A stretch of DNA of 64,000 nucleotides, from positions 129,318 to 193,317 of the forward strand of contig DFEK01000001.1 in the NCBI GenBank assembly GCA_002368665.1, given 5' to 3'. Origin of the DNA: Lachnospiraceae bacterium UBA3804 (lineage in GTDB: Bacteria > Bacillota > Clostridia > Lachnospirales > Lachnospiraceae). The position numbers and the translations under genes are program-made. The notes beneath the pieces were generated by a model that was not told the DNA's origin, ran no database searches, and saw only the letters and a program-made list of their open reading frames with translations. Of the stretch, positions 1 to 8,193 are shown piece after piece; the stretch's first letter is position 1; every line of letters starts with the position of its first letter.

Positions 1-1601
1 TGAAAGAGGATGAAGAGAATCCGGATAATTTAGTATCACGTCCGCCCGTTATCTGCGTAATGGGTCACGTTGACCACGGTAAAACTTCCCTTCTGGATGC
101 GATCCGTAAAACGCACGTCATCCAGGGCGAGGCCGGCGGTATTACCCAGCACATCGGTGCATACATGGTAAATGTTACCGATCCGGAAACCGGAAAAGAC
201 AGAAAGATTACCTTCCTCGATACGCCCGGTCATGAGGCATTTACCGCAATGCGTATGCGTGGTGCGAATTCCACGGATATCGCAATCCTTGTGGTTGCTG
301 CAGACGACGGTGTAATGCCGCAGACCAAGGAAGCAATCAACCATGCCAAGGCTGCAGGCGTTCCGATCATTGTAGCCGTAAACAAAGTCGATAAGATCGG
401 ATATGATTTTAACGATAAATCCAAGACCATGGATGCGTATCCCAGTATTGCCAAACTGATCCGCGAACTTGCGGATGAGCATTCCCTGATCTGGGAAGAG
501 TGGGGCGGAGAAACCATTTTCGCACCGATCAGCGCAAAGCAGGGACAAGGCATCAAAGAACTTCTCGAAATGGTTCTTCTTTCCGCAGACATGCTGGAAC
601 TGAAGGCCAATCCGAACCGTCAGGCAAGAGGTCTTGTGATCGAGGCAGAGCTGGATAAGGGACGAGGTCCCGTTGCTACCGTGCTGGTACAGAAAGGTAC
701 ACTGCATGTCGGCGATTTTATTTCCGCAGGCGAAGCACACGGTAAAGTTCGTGCCATGATCGATGATAAGGGCCGCAGAATCAAAGAAGCTTCTCCTTCC
801 ACACCTGTTGAGATCTTGGGTCTTAACGATGTGCCCGGAGCAGGCGAGATCTTTATTGCGCATAAGTCCGATAAGGAAGCAAAGAACTTTGCGGATACCT
901 TTATCGCACAGAACAAGGTAAAGAAGATCGGCGATACCAAGCACAAGATGAGTCTCGACGATCTGTACAGCCAGATCCAGGCCGGCAACTTAAAGGAATT
1001 AAACCTGATCATCAAGGCCGATGTACAGGGCTCCGTGGAAGCCGTAAGAGAATCGCTTGAGAAACTTTCCAACGAAGAAGTTGTGGTTAAAGTCATTCAC
1101 GGTGGCGTAGGTGCCATCAATGAATCCGACGTTGTCCTGGCTTCTGCAGCTAAGGCCATCATCATCGGCTTTAACGTACGTGTCGACAATATGGCAAGAG
1201 ATACGGTAGAACGCGAAGGCGTTGACGTACGTCTCTATGATGTCATCTATAAGGCAATCGAGGACGTGGAAGCTGCAATGAAGGGCATGCTGGAGCCTGT
1301 TTACGAAGAGAAGATCATCGGCCATGCCGAAGTACGTCAGATCTTCAAGGCGTCCGCTATCGGAAACATCGCCGGAAGCTTTGTGCTTGACGGTATGTTT
1401 GAAAGAGGCTGCTTAATCCGTATCACCCGTGAGGGAGAGCAGATTTACGAAGGCAAACTTGCATCCTTAAAGAGATTCAAGGATGATGTCAAAGAAGTCA
1501 AAGCAGGTTACGAATGCGGTCTTGTATTCGAAAACTTCGGCGGTATGCAGGAGCTGGATATCGTAGAAGCATACAAGATGGTGGAAGTGCCCAGATCATA
1601 G
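1..1601 (+). CDS. infB: Translation initiation factor IF-2 (5' partial)
   Basis: GTPase that brings fMet-tRNA to the 30S subunit. The reading frame is open from the first bases of the window, so the N-terminal part lies upstream; about 530 residues are visible. G1 GHVDHGKT, G3 DTPGH, G4 NKVD and G5 SAK are all present near the visible start. They are followed by the beta-barrel domain II, the IF2-specific domain III and the C-terminal fMet-tRNA-binding domain, which ends with ECGLVFENFGG. The internal ATG at 60 lies directly before the P-loop and is not the real start. rbfA follows 62 bases later, as is usual in Bacillota. Identification is certain; only the 5' limit is missing. Confidence 0.97.
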   Translation, partial: KEDEENPDNLVSRPPVICVMGHVDHGKTSLLDAIRKTHVIQGEAGGITQHIGAYMVNVTDPETGKDRKITFLDTPGHEAFTAMRMRGANSTDIAILVVAADDGVMPQTKEAINHAKAAGVPIIVAVNKVDKIGYDFNDKSKTMDAYPSIAKLIRELADEHSLIWEEWGGETIFAPISAKQGQGIKELLEMVLLSADMLELKANPNRQARGLVIEAELDKGRGPVATVLVQKGTLHVGDFISAGEAHGKVRAMIDDKGRRIKEASPSTPVEILGLNDVPGAGEIFIAHKSDKEAKNFADTFIAQNKVKKIGDTKHKMSLDDLYSQIQAGNLKELNLIIKADVQGSVEAVRESLEKLSNEEVVVKVIHGGVGAINESDVVLASAAKAIIIGFNVRVDNMARDTVEREGVDVRLYDVIYKAIEDVEAAMKGMLEPVYEEKIIGHAEVRQIFKASAIGNIAGSFVLDGMFERGCLIRITREGEQIYEGKLASLKRFKDDVKEVKAGYECGLVFENFGGMQELDIVEAYKMVEVPRS

Positions 1602-1663
1602 TTTAAGTATATTTAAGGTGCGTGCGATATTTTTAAGCATGTACAGTGGTATAAAGGTTATTT

Positions 1664-2083
1664 ATGAGAAAGAACAGCATCAAAAACGACAGAATCAATA
1701 AAGAGGTCATGCGTGCACTTGCGGATATCATCCGCAGTGAGATCAAGGATCCGAGACTGGATCCTTTGACCAGTGTGATGAGCGTTGAAGTGGCTCCCGA
1801 TCTGAAAACCTGCAAGGTTGAGATTTCGGTTTTCGGTGACGAGGAGCATAAAAACGATACACTGAAAGCGTTACGCAGTGCATCGGGCTACATCCGCATG
1901 CTTCTTGCAAAGAGGGTAGATCTTCGCAATACGCCGGAGCTTACCTTCAAACTGGACAATTCCACCGAGTACGGTATGGAAATGATGAAGCTGATTGACG
2001 ATGTTATGGACGAGCAGAGAGCCAAAGCGGCTCTTCGCGGCGATGAGGAAGAGGATACCGAGGATGATGACACCGAGTTTTAA
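1664..2083 (+). CDS. rbfA: Ribosome-binding factor A
   Basis: Single KH-fold protein that helps mature the 30S subunit by binding near the 5' end of 16S rRNA. The protein has 139 residues, slightly above the usual length of about 120 because of an acidic tail (EEEDTEDDDTEF). The family signature around DPRLDPLTSVMSVEVAPDL, followed by the KVEISVFG strand, is clear. It lies between infB and nrnA, its canonical position, and its 3' end overlaps the nrnA start by 20 bases, which suggests translational coupling. The ATG at 1664 is preceded by a weak AAAGG about 6 bases upstream. Confidence 0.95.
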   Translation: MRKNSIKNDRINKEVMRALADIIRSEIKDPRLDPLTSVMSVEVAPDLKTCKVEISVFGDEEHKNDTLKALRSASGYIRMLLAKRVDLRNTPELTFKLDNSTEYGMEMMKLIDDVMDEQRAKAALRGDEEEDTEDDDTEF

Positions 2084-3038
2084 TCTTCTTGAAGAATGTA
2101 AATATGCGAAAAATATCGTTGTCACCGGTCACATCAAACCGGACGGGGACTGTATCGGTTCTACCATGGCAATGACTTTGTATTTGTCCGAAAAGCTTCC
2201 GGAAGCGAATGTCAGACTGCTTTTGGAAAAGCCCATGCCGCATTTTCATGTTCTTCCGGAGATCGGTCTGATCGACTCAACCTTTGGCGGAAACCCGAAG
2301 GATACCGATGTCTGCATCGTGCTGGATACCAATGCGGGCAGAACCGGCGGAGCGGAGAAATTCTTCGAAGAAGCGAAAAAGACCATCAATATCGATCATC
2401 ATATCAGCAATAAAGACGGCTCGGCGATGCTGAATTTCGTCGATCCCGATGCATCCAGTGCAAGTGAACTGGTGTATCGCATCATCGGACAAGATGGTCT
2501 GGATGATGTGATCGCCAAGTATTTATACCTTGGAATTACGCATGATACCGGCGTTTTCCGTTTTTCCAACACATCGAAAGAAACCATGATCGCGGCAGCC
2601 AATCTGATCACGTATGATTTTGATTTCTCCGATCTTTTGGAGAAAACCTATTACGAGAAATCTTACGAACAGGTTCTTACCATTTCCGGAATCGTTGCCA
2701 AAGCAGAGCGTTTCTTTGGTGAGAAAGTGGTCTACGGATACGTGGACTATGAGGATTATGTGAAGAACAAATTAAACCCTGCGGATTTTGACGGTGCGAT
2801 CAATGACCTTCGGATTATACGCGGATGTGAGTGCGCAATCTTTACGTATCCGATGAACGAGGCTACCGTTAAGGTGTCCTTACGCAGTATCGGTACCGTG
2901 GACGTATCGAAGATCAGCGAGATTTTCGGCGGCGGCGGACATAAGAGAGCTGCGGGATTCTATTTAAAAGGATCCAGGGAAGAAGTACTTCATAAGATTC
3001 TGGATGCCATTGAAGAGCAGACCGGCTGGACGAGATAA
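2064..3038 (+). CDS. nrnA: DHH-family nanoRNase / pAp phosphatase
   Basis: Bifunctional enzyme that degrades 2-5 nt RNAs and dephosphorylates 3'-phosphoadenosine 5'-phosphate. Seen: GHIKPDGDCIGS near the N-terminus, LDTN, the DHH motif in IDHHISN, and the C-terminal DHHA1 glycine loop GGGGHKRAAGF. I start it at one of the paired ATGs at 2064/2067 (MMTPSFNLLEE). An in-frame start exists at 1995, but it would add a low-similarity extension deep inside rbfA, whereas a GA-rich ribosome site (GAGGAAGAGG) lies just before 2064. Length is 324 residues, normal for NrnA. The stop codon overlaps the truB start (TAATG), so the genes are translationally coupled. Confidence 0.93.
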   Translation: MMTPSFNLLEECKYAKNIVVTGHIKPDGDCIGSTMAMTLYLSEKLPEANVRLLLEKPMPHFHVLPEIGLIDSTFGGNPKDTDVCIVLDTNAGRTGGAEKFFEEAKKTINIDHHISNKDGSAMLNFVDPDASSASELVYRIIGQDGLDDVIAKYLYLGITHDTGVFRFSNTSKETMIAAANLITYDFDFSDLLEKTYYEKSYEQVLTISGIVAKAERFFGEKVVYGYVDYEDYVKNKLNPADFDGAINDLRIIRGCECAIFTYPMNEATVKVSLRSIGTVDVSKISEIFGGGGHKRAAGFYLKGSREEVLHKILDAIEEQTGWTR

Positions 3039-3937
3039 TGGACGGAATTATCGTTGTAAACAAAGAACGCGATTATACCTCTTTTGATGTGGTTGCCAAA
3101 CTTCGCGGTATATTGAAAATGAGAAAAATGGGACATACCGGAACACTGGACCCGATGGCAACGGGAGTGCTTCCGGTATGTTTGGGTGCAGGTACGAAAC
3201 TCTGCGATATGATGACGGAATCGACCAAGATCTACCGTGCGGTCATGCTGCTCGGAAAGGATTACGATACAGAAGACGTCACGGGAGAACTTTTACACGA
3301 AGCCGAAGTACATGTAAGCGAAGAGCAGATCCGCGTAGCGGCCGGTTCTTTTATCGGTGAGATCGAGCAGATTCCTCCGATGTATTCCGCCGTGAAAGTG
3401 GCAGGGAAAAAACTCTGCGATTACGCGAGAGCCGGTAAGGAAGTGGAGCGTAAACCCCGGAAAGTCAGGATCAATGCAATTGAGATCGAGTCGGTTGATC
3501 TGCCGTATGTGACCATGAAGGTTACCTGCTCGAAGGGGACCTATATCCGTTCCCTTTGCCGTGAAATCGGGCTGAAACTCGGCTGTTACGGCAGCATGGC
3601 GGAACTGATCCGTACCTATACGGGCGGTTTTTCCATCGAACAGGCCAAAACGATCGATGAAATCGAGAAATACCGTGACGAAGGCAGACTTGATGAGCTC
3701 GTATTCGGAGTGGATTCGTTCTTTTCGGACTGCCCGGAAGCGGTCATCTGCAAAGAAAGCGAACTGTATGCGGACAACGGAAATCCGATGATGAAAAACG
3801 AATTTTCATCCCTTCCGGATGATGCAAACGGAAGGATCCGTGTCTATCGTTCCGACAGATATTTTTACGGAATCTATGAATTTGATGCAAAGAAGAACCT
3901 GTATGTTCCGAGGAAAATGTTCTTCTGCCAGTGTTAG
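3038..3937 (+). CDS. truB: tRNA pseudouridine(55) synthase TruB
   Basis: Makes pseudouridine 55 in the T-loop of tRNAs. The catalytic motif GHTGTLDPMATGVLPV is visible with the nucleophile Asp at residue 38. The downstream motifs YKAV-like (IYRAVMLLGKDYDTED) and the SKGTYIRSLCREIG segment are typical of the family. Length is 299 residues, as expected. The start codon shares a base with the nrnA stop, and ribF begins 8 bases after this gene, so it is an internal operon gene of the infB transcription unit. The C-terminal 60 residues match a short PUA-like tail, which is only weakly conserved. Confidence 0.96.
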   Translation: MDGIIVVNKERDYTSFDVVAKLRGILKMRKMGHTGTLDPMATGVLPVCLGAGTKLCDMMTESTKIYRAVMLLGKDYDTEDVTGELLHEAEVHVSEEQIRVAAGSFIGEIEQIPPMYSAVKVAGKKLCDYARAGKEVERKPRKVRINAIEIESVDLPYVTMKVTCSKGTYIRSLCREIGLKLGCYGSMAELIRTYTGGFSIEQAKTIDEIEKYRDEGRLDELVFGVDSFFSDCPEAVICKESELYADNGNPMMKNEFSSLPDDANGRIRVYRSDRYFYGIYEFDAKKNLYVPRKMFFCQC

Positions 3938-3945
3938 GATAAAAG

Positions 3946-4863
3946 ATGAAAACCGTAGTAAACAGCTTCAACTGCATAGAGGGAAACAGCGCCGTTGCCA
4001 TCGGTAAATTCGATGGGCTGCACATCGGTCACGATGTGATCTTAAGCCGTCTGTCCGACTGTAAAAAAAGAGGGCTTACGACCGTGCTGCTTACTTTTGA
4101 TCCGAGCCCGGATGTGTTTTTCTACCGTGCAAACGATGAAGAACTGCTTTCGAGAACGGAGATGGAAGAGCGTTTGTCCAAATACGATATCGATGTACAT
4201 CTGATCCTTTCGTTTACGAAGGAACTTGCAATGATGCCACCCGAGGAATTTGTGGATGAAATTCTGGTAAATCTTCTGCATGTAAAGGAGATCGTAGCGG
4301 GAGAGGATGTATCGTTCGGATATAAGGGTCGCGGAAATGCAGAATTCTTAAAACAGATCGAAAAAACGAAGAAGATTCATAGTACGATCTGTAAGAAACT
4401 CTGTGTGGGCGGAATCGAAGTATCTTCCTCGCAGATCCGCCAGTTGATCGCTAAAGGCGAGATCGAGAAAGCAAACGAACTTCTCGGATATAAGTATTCT
4501 TTCACGGGGGTTATCGAAGAAGGCAAGCATCTGGGCCGCACGTACGGATTTCCCACGGTGAATTTCTATCCGGAGAAAAAGAAGATTCTGCCTCCGAGGG
4601 GTGTATATTTTACAATTACCGAGGTCAGGGACCGGAAATTCTATTCCATGACGAATATCGGGCTTCGTCCCAGCGTGGAAGGAAAAAGCGGAATCAACCT
4701 CGAATCGCACTTATTCGGCGATGCGGAGGAGTATTATACGGAGAGTTGCAGGGTAAATCTGTATCATTACCATCGTGCGGAGCATAAATTTGAGTCCCTG
4801 GATCTTCTGATCGAACAGTTAAAATCCGACAGAGAGTACTGTAAGCAGTATTTCGGCTTGTAA
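3946..4863 (+). CDS. ribF: Bifunctional riboflavin kinase / FAD synthetase
   Basis: Converts riboflavin to FMN and FMN to FAD. The N-terminal nucleotidyltransferase domain shows GKFDGLHIGH (HxGH-type, residues about 22-31). The C-terminal riboflavin kinase domain shows GRTYGFPTVNFYPE. Length is 305 residues, standard. It is the last gene of the infB-rbfA-nrnA-truB-ribF run; a separate promoter begins 13 bases after its stop. No FMN riboswitch was seen, which fits co-transcription with translation genes rather than with riboflavin biosynthesis. Confidence 0.95.
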   Translation: MKTVVNSFNCIEGNSAVAIGKFDGLHIGHDVILSRLSDCKKRGLTTVLLTFDPSPDVFFYRANDEELLSRTEMEERLSKYDIDVHLILSFTKELAMMPPEEFVDEILVNLLHVKEIVAGEDVSFGYKGRGNAEFLKQIEKTKKIHSTICKKLCVGGIEVSSSQIRQLIAKGEIEKANELLGYKYSFTGVIEEGKHLGRTYGFPTVNFYPEKKKILPPRGVYFTITEVRDRKFYSMTNIGLRPSVEGKSGINLESHLFGDAEEYYTESCRVNLYHYHRAEHKFESLDLLIEQLKSDREYCKQYFGL

Positions 4864-4876
4864 GTCGGTTTACCAT

Positions 4877-4906
4877 TTGACAAAGCAGACCGGTTTCTTC
4901 TACAAT
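4877..4906 (+). promoter_or_regulatory. SigA-type promoter for the Na/Pi symporter gene
   Basis: TTGACA at 4877-4882, an 18-base spacer, and TACAAT at 4901-4906. It lies just after the ribF stop and about 35 bases before the ATG at 4941. Confidence 0.75.
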
Positions 4907-4940
4907 GTAAAGTGAAGAAATACGGAATTGAGGGAGAACA

Positions 4941-6596
4941 ATGTCAGCAAGTGAGGTTTTTACCATAGCATTAGCACTTTTGGGCGGCTTGGGCCTGTTT
5001 CTTTTTGGTATGAAAACCATGAGCGATGCCATCGAGAAAACGGCAGGCGCTAAGCTTCGTCCTATTTTGGAGAAATTCACATCCAATAAATTCTTAGGCT
5101 TGATTGTCGGAGCCGTATTTACCGCACTGGTGCAGTCTTCGAGTGCATGTACTTCGATGGTTGTATCCTTCGTAGATTCGGGACTGATGAATCTGTATCA
5201 GGCTGTGGGTGTCATCATGGGAGCCAATATCGGTACCACAATCACTTCCCAGTTGGTATCTTTTAATCTGGAACAGTATGCGCCGATCTTTTTGGCAATC
5301 GGTGTCATTATGTATATGTTTATCAAGAAGGAGAAAGTGAACCGTATCGGTGAGATCATCATCGGTTTCGGTGTTCTTTTCCTTGGTATTTCCCTAATGG
5401 GAGCTGCAGTGGAACCATTAAAGGAAAGCGTGGAAGTGCAGCATATGTTTGCATCCCTTTCCAATCCGTTCATTGCACTTTTGATCGGCTGGCTGGTTAC
5501 CGGTATTATCCAGAGTTCTTCGGTTACCGTCAGCATCATCGTTGTCCTTGCCAGCAAGGGCATGTTTAACGAAAACTTAATCATCTGCTTGTTCATCATC
5601 CTCGGATGTAACATGGGTGCTTGTATGACGGCTCTTTTAACTTCCCTTTCCGGAAAGAAGGATGCCAAGCGTGCGGCCATGATCCATTTCTTATTTAACC
5701 TGGTGGGATCCATCATCATGTTCCTCTTGCTTACGTTCTTCGGAGATTTTATTCAGAATCTTCTTTACAGTACGATATCCAAGGGACATGCGGGCAATTA
5801 CATCGCAAACTCCCACACGCTGTTTAAGGTATTCCAGGTAGCGGTTATCCTTCCGTTCTCGTCGCTTCTTGTAAAAGCAACATACCTGATCGTACCCGGC
5901 GAAGACAAGGGCAAGGTTGGATACGGCGACAGCTTCAAATTACAGTTCATCGGAAATACGAAGATTTTCAATCCCGCAACCGCAGTGGTTTCTGCACAGA
6001 ACGAAATCGAGCGTATGGGATCCCTTGCTTCCGATAACTTAAACCGTGCTATGAATGCATTGATTACAATGGATGAAGAAACCATAAAGGATGTTTGGGA
6101 AGTGGAGAAGAATATCGACTTCCTAAGCCACGAGATCACGGATTATCTGGTTCGGCTGACACAGACGACCATGCCCATCGAAGACTTGAAGAGCATCGGC
6201 GGCCTGTTCCATGTGGTAAATGATATCGAGCGTATCGGCGATCATGCCACCAATATCGTAGAGGCTGCACAGACGAAGAAGGAAAGAGGAATCACCTTCT
6301 CCAAGGCTGCGATGAAAGAACTGACCGGAATGATGGATGCGGTTAACCAGAATATCCAGCTTTCCCTTGATATGTTCATGACCAGAAACGATGATCACTT
6401 AAAACAGATTGAGGAGATCGAGGACAGAGTCGATCAGATGGAGCGCGACATTCAGGATTCCCACATTGTGAGAATGACCAAGGGAGAATGTTCTCCCGAG
6501 GCCGGTATCATTTTCAACGATATCATCACCGGTCTGGAGCGTGTATGTGACCATGCAACCAATATTGCATTTTCCACTTTAAAAGGAAATGCATAA
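4941..6596 (+). CDS. Na+/phosphate cotransporter with C-terminal PhoU-like domain
   Basis: Membrane symporter of the NptA/YjbB type, importing or exporting inorganic phosphate with sodium. Two inverted transport repeats are visible, each with the QSSS signature (ALVQSSSACTSM about residue 60; GIIQSSSVTVSI about residue 190), plus GANIGTTIT and GCNMGACMTALL. From about residue 340 the chain is hydrophilic and helical, resembling PhoU (repeated ERIGDHATNI and ERVCDHATNI stretches). Length is 551 residues, usual for this fused family. It has its own promoter, and the lipoprotein gene at 6620 follows after 23 bases, so the two may be co-transcribed. Substrate is inferred from the family. Confidence 0.92.
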   Translation: MSASEVFTIALALLGGLGLFLFGMKTMSDAIEKTAGAKLRPILEKFTSNKFLGLIVGAVFTALVQSSSACTSMVVSFVDSGLMNLYQAVGVIMGANIGTTITSQLVSFNLEQYAPIFLAIGVIMYMFIKKEKVNRIGEIIIGFGVLFLGISLMGAAVEPLKESVEVQHMFASLSNPFIALLIGWLVTGIIQSSSVTVSIIVVLASKGMFNENLIICLFIILGCNMGACMTALLTSLSGKKDAKRAAMIHFLFNLVGSIIMFLLLTFFGDFIQNLLYSTISKGHAGNYIANSHTLFKVFQVAVILPFSSLLVKATYLIVPGEDKGKVGYGDSFKLQFIGNTKIFNPATAVVSAQNEIERMGSLASDNLNRAMNALITMDEETIKDVWEVEKNIDFLSHEITDYLVRLTQTTMPIEDLKSIGGLFHVVNDIERIGDHATNIVEAAQTKKERGITFSKAAMKELTGMMDAVNQNIQLSLDMFMTRNDDHLKQIEEIEDRVDQMERDIQDSHIVRMTKGECSPEAGIIFNDIITGLERVCDHATNIAFSTLKGNA

Positions 6597-6619
6597 GTGG
6601 ATATAAAGGAGGATTTACT

Positions 6620-7555
6620 ATGAAGAAGAAACTTACGGCACTTTTTATTGCAGCAGCATTCATTGCCTGCCTTGCCGGATGTAAGTATGTACATGGTATA
6701 GAGATTTCTATGTTCGGGAATGCCAAAGTGTTTGAAGCACAGACCATGACCGAAGAAGTAATTGCAAACAGCTACGGAGATGTGGACACATTCTATTCCA
6801 ACGTGGAAGATTCCTATCAGGGCACGGGATATACCGTAGAACGTTTTACGGAAAATGAAGCGAGCGGACAGGTTGCGTATGGCTACAAAGCACTTTCTCC
6901 CAGCATGGCATCCGCTTCGATTGCCCCTGAATTACAGAAACTGATGGGAGAGGATTTCGTAATTACGTATGACAATACCGGTTTCTTTACCAAGAACGTA
7001 ACCGTTTCCCTTACCTGCAACGGTGATCCGCTGGAAGGATATGAACAGTACGAATTGGGCGATGAGTTTACAATTAAAACTCCCGGCCCCGTTCTTTCCT
7101 CAAACGGAGTCAACTCCGCCGACAGTGCAAATACCGTTGTCTGGGATATCGCTGCACTTGAATTCGGTGCAGAGACACAGATGACTCTTACTGTTTCTTA
7201 TCTTAACCCGTTAATATTTCTGATTGCAGGCTGCTTACTGGTAATTGTAATTGTTCTGGTTATCATTCTGGTAATGAACAATGCCAAGAAGAAAAAAGCC
7301 GCAGCCATGGAAGAGGCAATCAATTCTTTCGAAGCGGAAGCTCAGGCAGAAGTAAACAGCGCCGTTGAAGAAGTAAAAGAAGAGGCAGCTGAAGCAGTGG
7401 AAGAAGTGAAGGCAGAGACCTCAGAAGCTGTGGAAGAGGTCAAAGAAGAAGCTTCGGAAGCCGTAGAAGAAGTAAAAGAGGAAGCAACGGAAGCGGTGGA
7501 AGAAGTGAAAGAAGAGACCGCGGAAGTTGTAGAAGAAGTTAAGAGCGAAGAATAA
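6620..7555 (+). CDS. LppM-like lipoprotein with membrane anchor and 11-residue repeat tail
   Basis: Function unknown. Residues 1-20 form a signal peptide ending in the lipobox LAGC (lipidated Cys21). A globular region of about 170 residues resembling LppM/DUF3153 proteins follows. A hydrophobic segment at about 196-218 (FLIAGCLLVIVIVLVIILVM) is a second membrane anchor, followed by KKKK. Residues 246-311 are six tandem 11-residue units of the type SEAVEEVKEEA, predicted to form a long acidic helix or coiled coil on the cytoplasmic side, given the positive-inside signal after the anchor. A strong AAGGAGG precedes the ATG. It lies between the Na/Pi symporter and rpsO. Family assignment is tentative; topology is read from the sequence. 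Confidence 0.75.
   Translation: MKKKLTALFIAAAFIACLAGCKYVHGIEISMFGNAKVFEAQTMTEEVIANSYGDVDTFYSNVEDSYQGTGYTVERFTENEASGQVAYGYKALSPSMASASIAPELQKLMGEDFVITYDNTGFFTKNVTVSLTCNGDPLEGYEQYELGDEFTIKTPGPVLSSNGVNSADSANTVVWDIAALEFGAETQMTLTVSYLNPLIFLIAGCLLVIVIVLVIILVMNNAKKKKAAAMEEAINSFEAEAQAEVNSAVEEVKEEAAEAVEEVKAETSEAVEEVKEEASEAVEEVKEEATEAVEEVKEETAEVVEEVKSEE
7355..7552 (+). repeat. Six 33-bp tandem units encoding an 11-residue repeat
   Basis: The last 66 codons of the preceding lipoprotein gene are six copies of an 11-codon unit (consensus [A/S/T]EAVEEVKEE[A/T]). The DNA units differ at synonymous positions, so this is not a very recent perfect expansion. Confidence 0.85.
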
Positions 7556-7562
7556 AAAAAGG

Positions 7563-7591
7563 TTTACATAGTTAAAAAAGTGTGGTAATAT
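7563..7591 (+). promoter_or_regulatory. Promoter of rpsO
   Basis: TTTACA at 7563-7568, a 17-base spacer and TAATAT at 7586-7591. It would give a leader of about 90 bases before the rpsO ATG. Confidence 0.65.
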
Positions 7592-7690
7592 ATTTGCCGT
7601 ATGCGAGACTTTTGCACAGTGACACGGAAACTCCAACCGGTTGCTTCGTAAAAGCCTGAAATAAACAAAGTTCCATAGGAGGATATTACA
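7592..7690 (+). promoter_or_regulatory. rpsO 5' leader, possible S15 autoregulatory region
   Basis: A leader of about 100 bases between the promoter and rpsO. It holds a palindromic AACCGGTT and ends in the ribosome site AGGAGG. S15 represses its own mRNA through leader structures in several bacteria. I cannot assign this leader to a known S15-binding class by eye, so the regulatory role is inference. Confidence 0.3.
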
Positions 7691-7957
7691 ATGATCGCAA
7701 AAGACAAGAAACAGGCAGTTATCGCTGAGTATGCACGCAGTGAAGGGGATACCGGTTCACCTGAAGTACAGGTAGCCATCCTTACCGCAAGAATTAAGGA
7801 AATCACCGAGCATATGAAGGCTAATCCCAAGGATTTCCACTCCAACCGCGGACTTCTTAAGTTAGTAGGTCAGAGACGTGGTCTTCTGGATTATCTGAAG
7901 AAGAAAGATATCAACAGATATCGTGCACTGATTGAGAAGCTTGGACTTAGAAAGTAA
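7691..7957 (+). CDS. rpsO: 30S ribosomal protein S15
   Basis: Primary 16S rRNA-binding protein of the central domain of the 30S subunit. It has 88 residues, the normal length. The conserved region GDTGSPEVQVAILTARI and the C-terminal LVGQRRGLLDYLKKKD are diagnostic. AGGAGG lies 7 bases before the ATG. It has its own promoter and is followed by an intrinsic hairpin. pnp lies downstream, which is the conserved rpsO-pnp order. Confidence 0.98.
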   Translation: MIAKDKKQAVIAEYARSEGDTGSPEVQVAILTARIKEITEHMKANPKDFHSNRGLLKLVGQRRGLLDYLKKKDINRYRALIEKLGLRK

Positions 7958-7964
7958 TTCAAAC

Positions 7965-7992
7965 AGGCGGACAGAAATGTCCGCCTCGTTTT
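7965..7992 (+). terminator. Hairpin after rpsO
   Basis: Perfect 9-bp stem AGGCGGACA/TGTCCGCCT closed by a GAAA tetraloop (7965-7986), followed by CGTTTTG. The short T-run makes it a weak terminator that may let some transcripts continue into pnp. Confidence 0.6.
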
Positions 7993-8007
7993 GCGCTTAA
8001 AGGTTGT

Positions 8008-8178
8008 CAAGCGGACACGCCGCTTGCGGCAGTTTAAAAGGTTACTAAGCGGTCCGGTCGTTGCTATCAAAGCAAACGTTTCGCCCGAGACCACTGCAGA
8101 GTTTGTAAAGCAATTTTACATATTCTGCAGTAGTTTCTGGCAAATCCGGCCGCTTGAAAATAAAACATTTTTTTCAAG
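8008..8178 (+). promoter_or_regulatory. Structured leader upstream of pnp
   Basis: Three inverted repeats lie in the 236-base gap before pnp. They are CAAGCGG/CCGCTTG (8008-8026); a longer interrupted hairpin with outer stem ACTGCAGA/TCTGCAGT and inner stem TGTAAA/TTTACA (8093-8131); and CTTGAAAA/TTTTCAAG (8153-8178), immediately before the AAGGAGG. In E. coli, PNPase autoregulates through an RNase III-cleaved leader stem. A similar role here is inference. No clear -35/-10 pair was found in this gap. Confidence 0.4.
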
Positions 8179-8193
8179 AAAAGGAGGAATGTT

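Noticed and set aside
36..944. 302-codon open frame on the - strand opposite infB
   Set aside because: Antisense shadow of a conserved GTPase gene; no ribosome site, no domain, and cysteine/histidine-rich composition typical of reverse-read coding DNA.
4864..4945. FMN or other riboswitch near ribF
   Set aside because: The gaps around ribF are too short (8 and 77 bases) and contain only a promoter.
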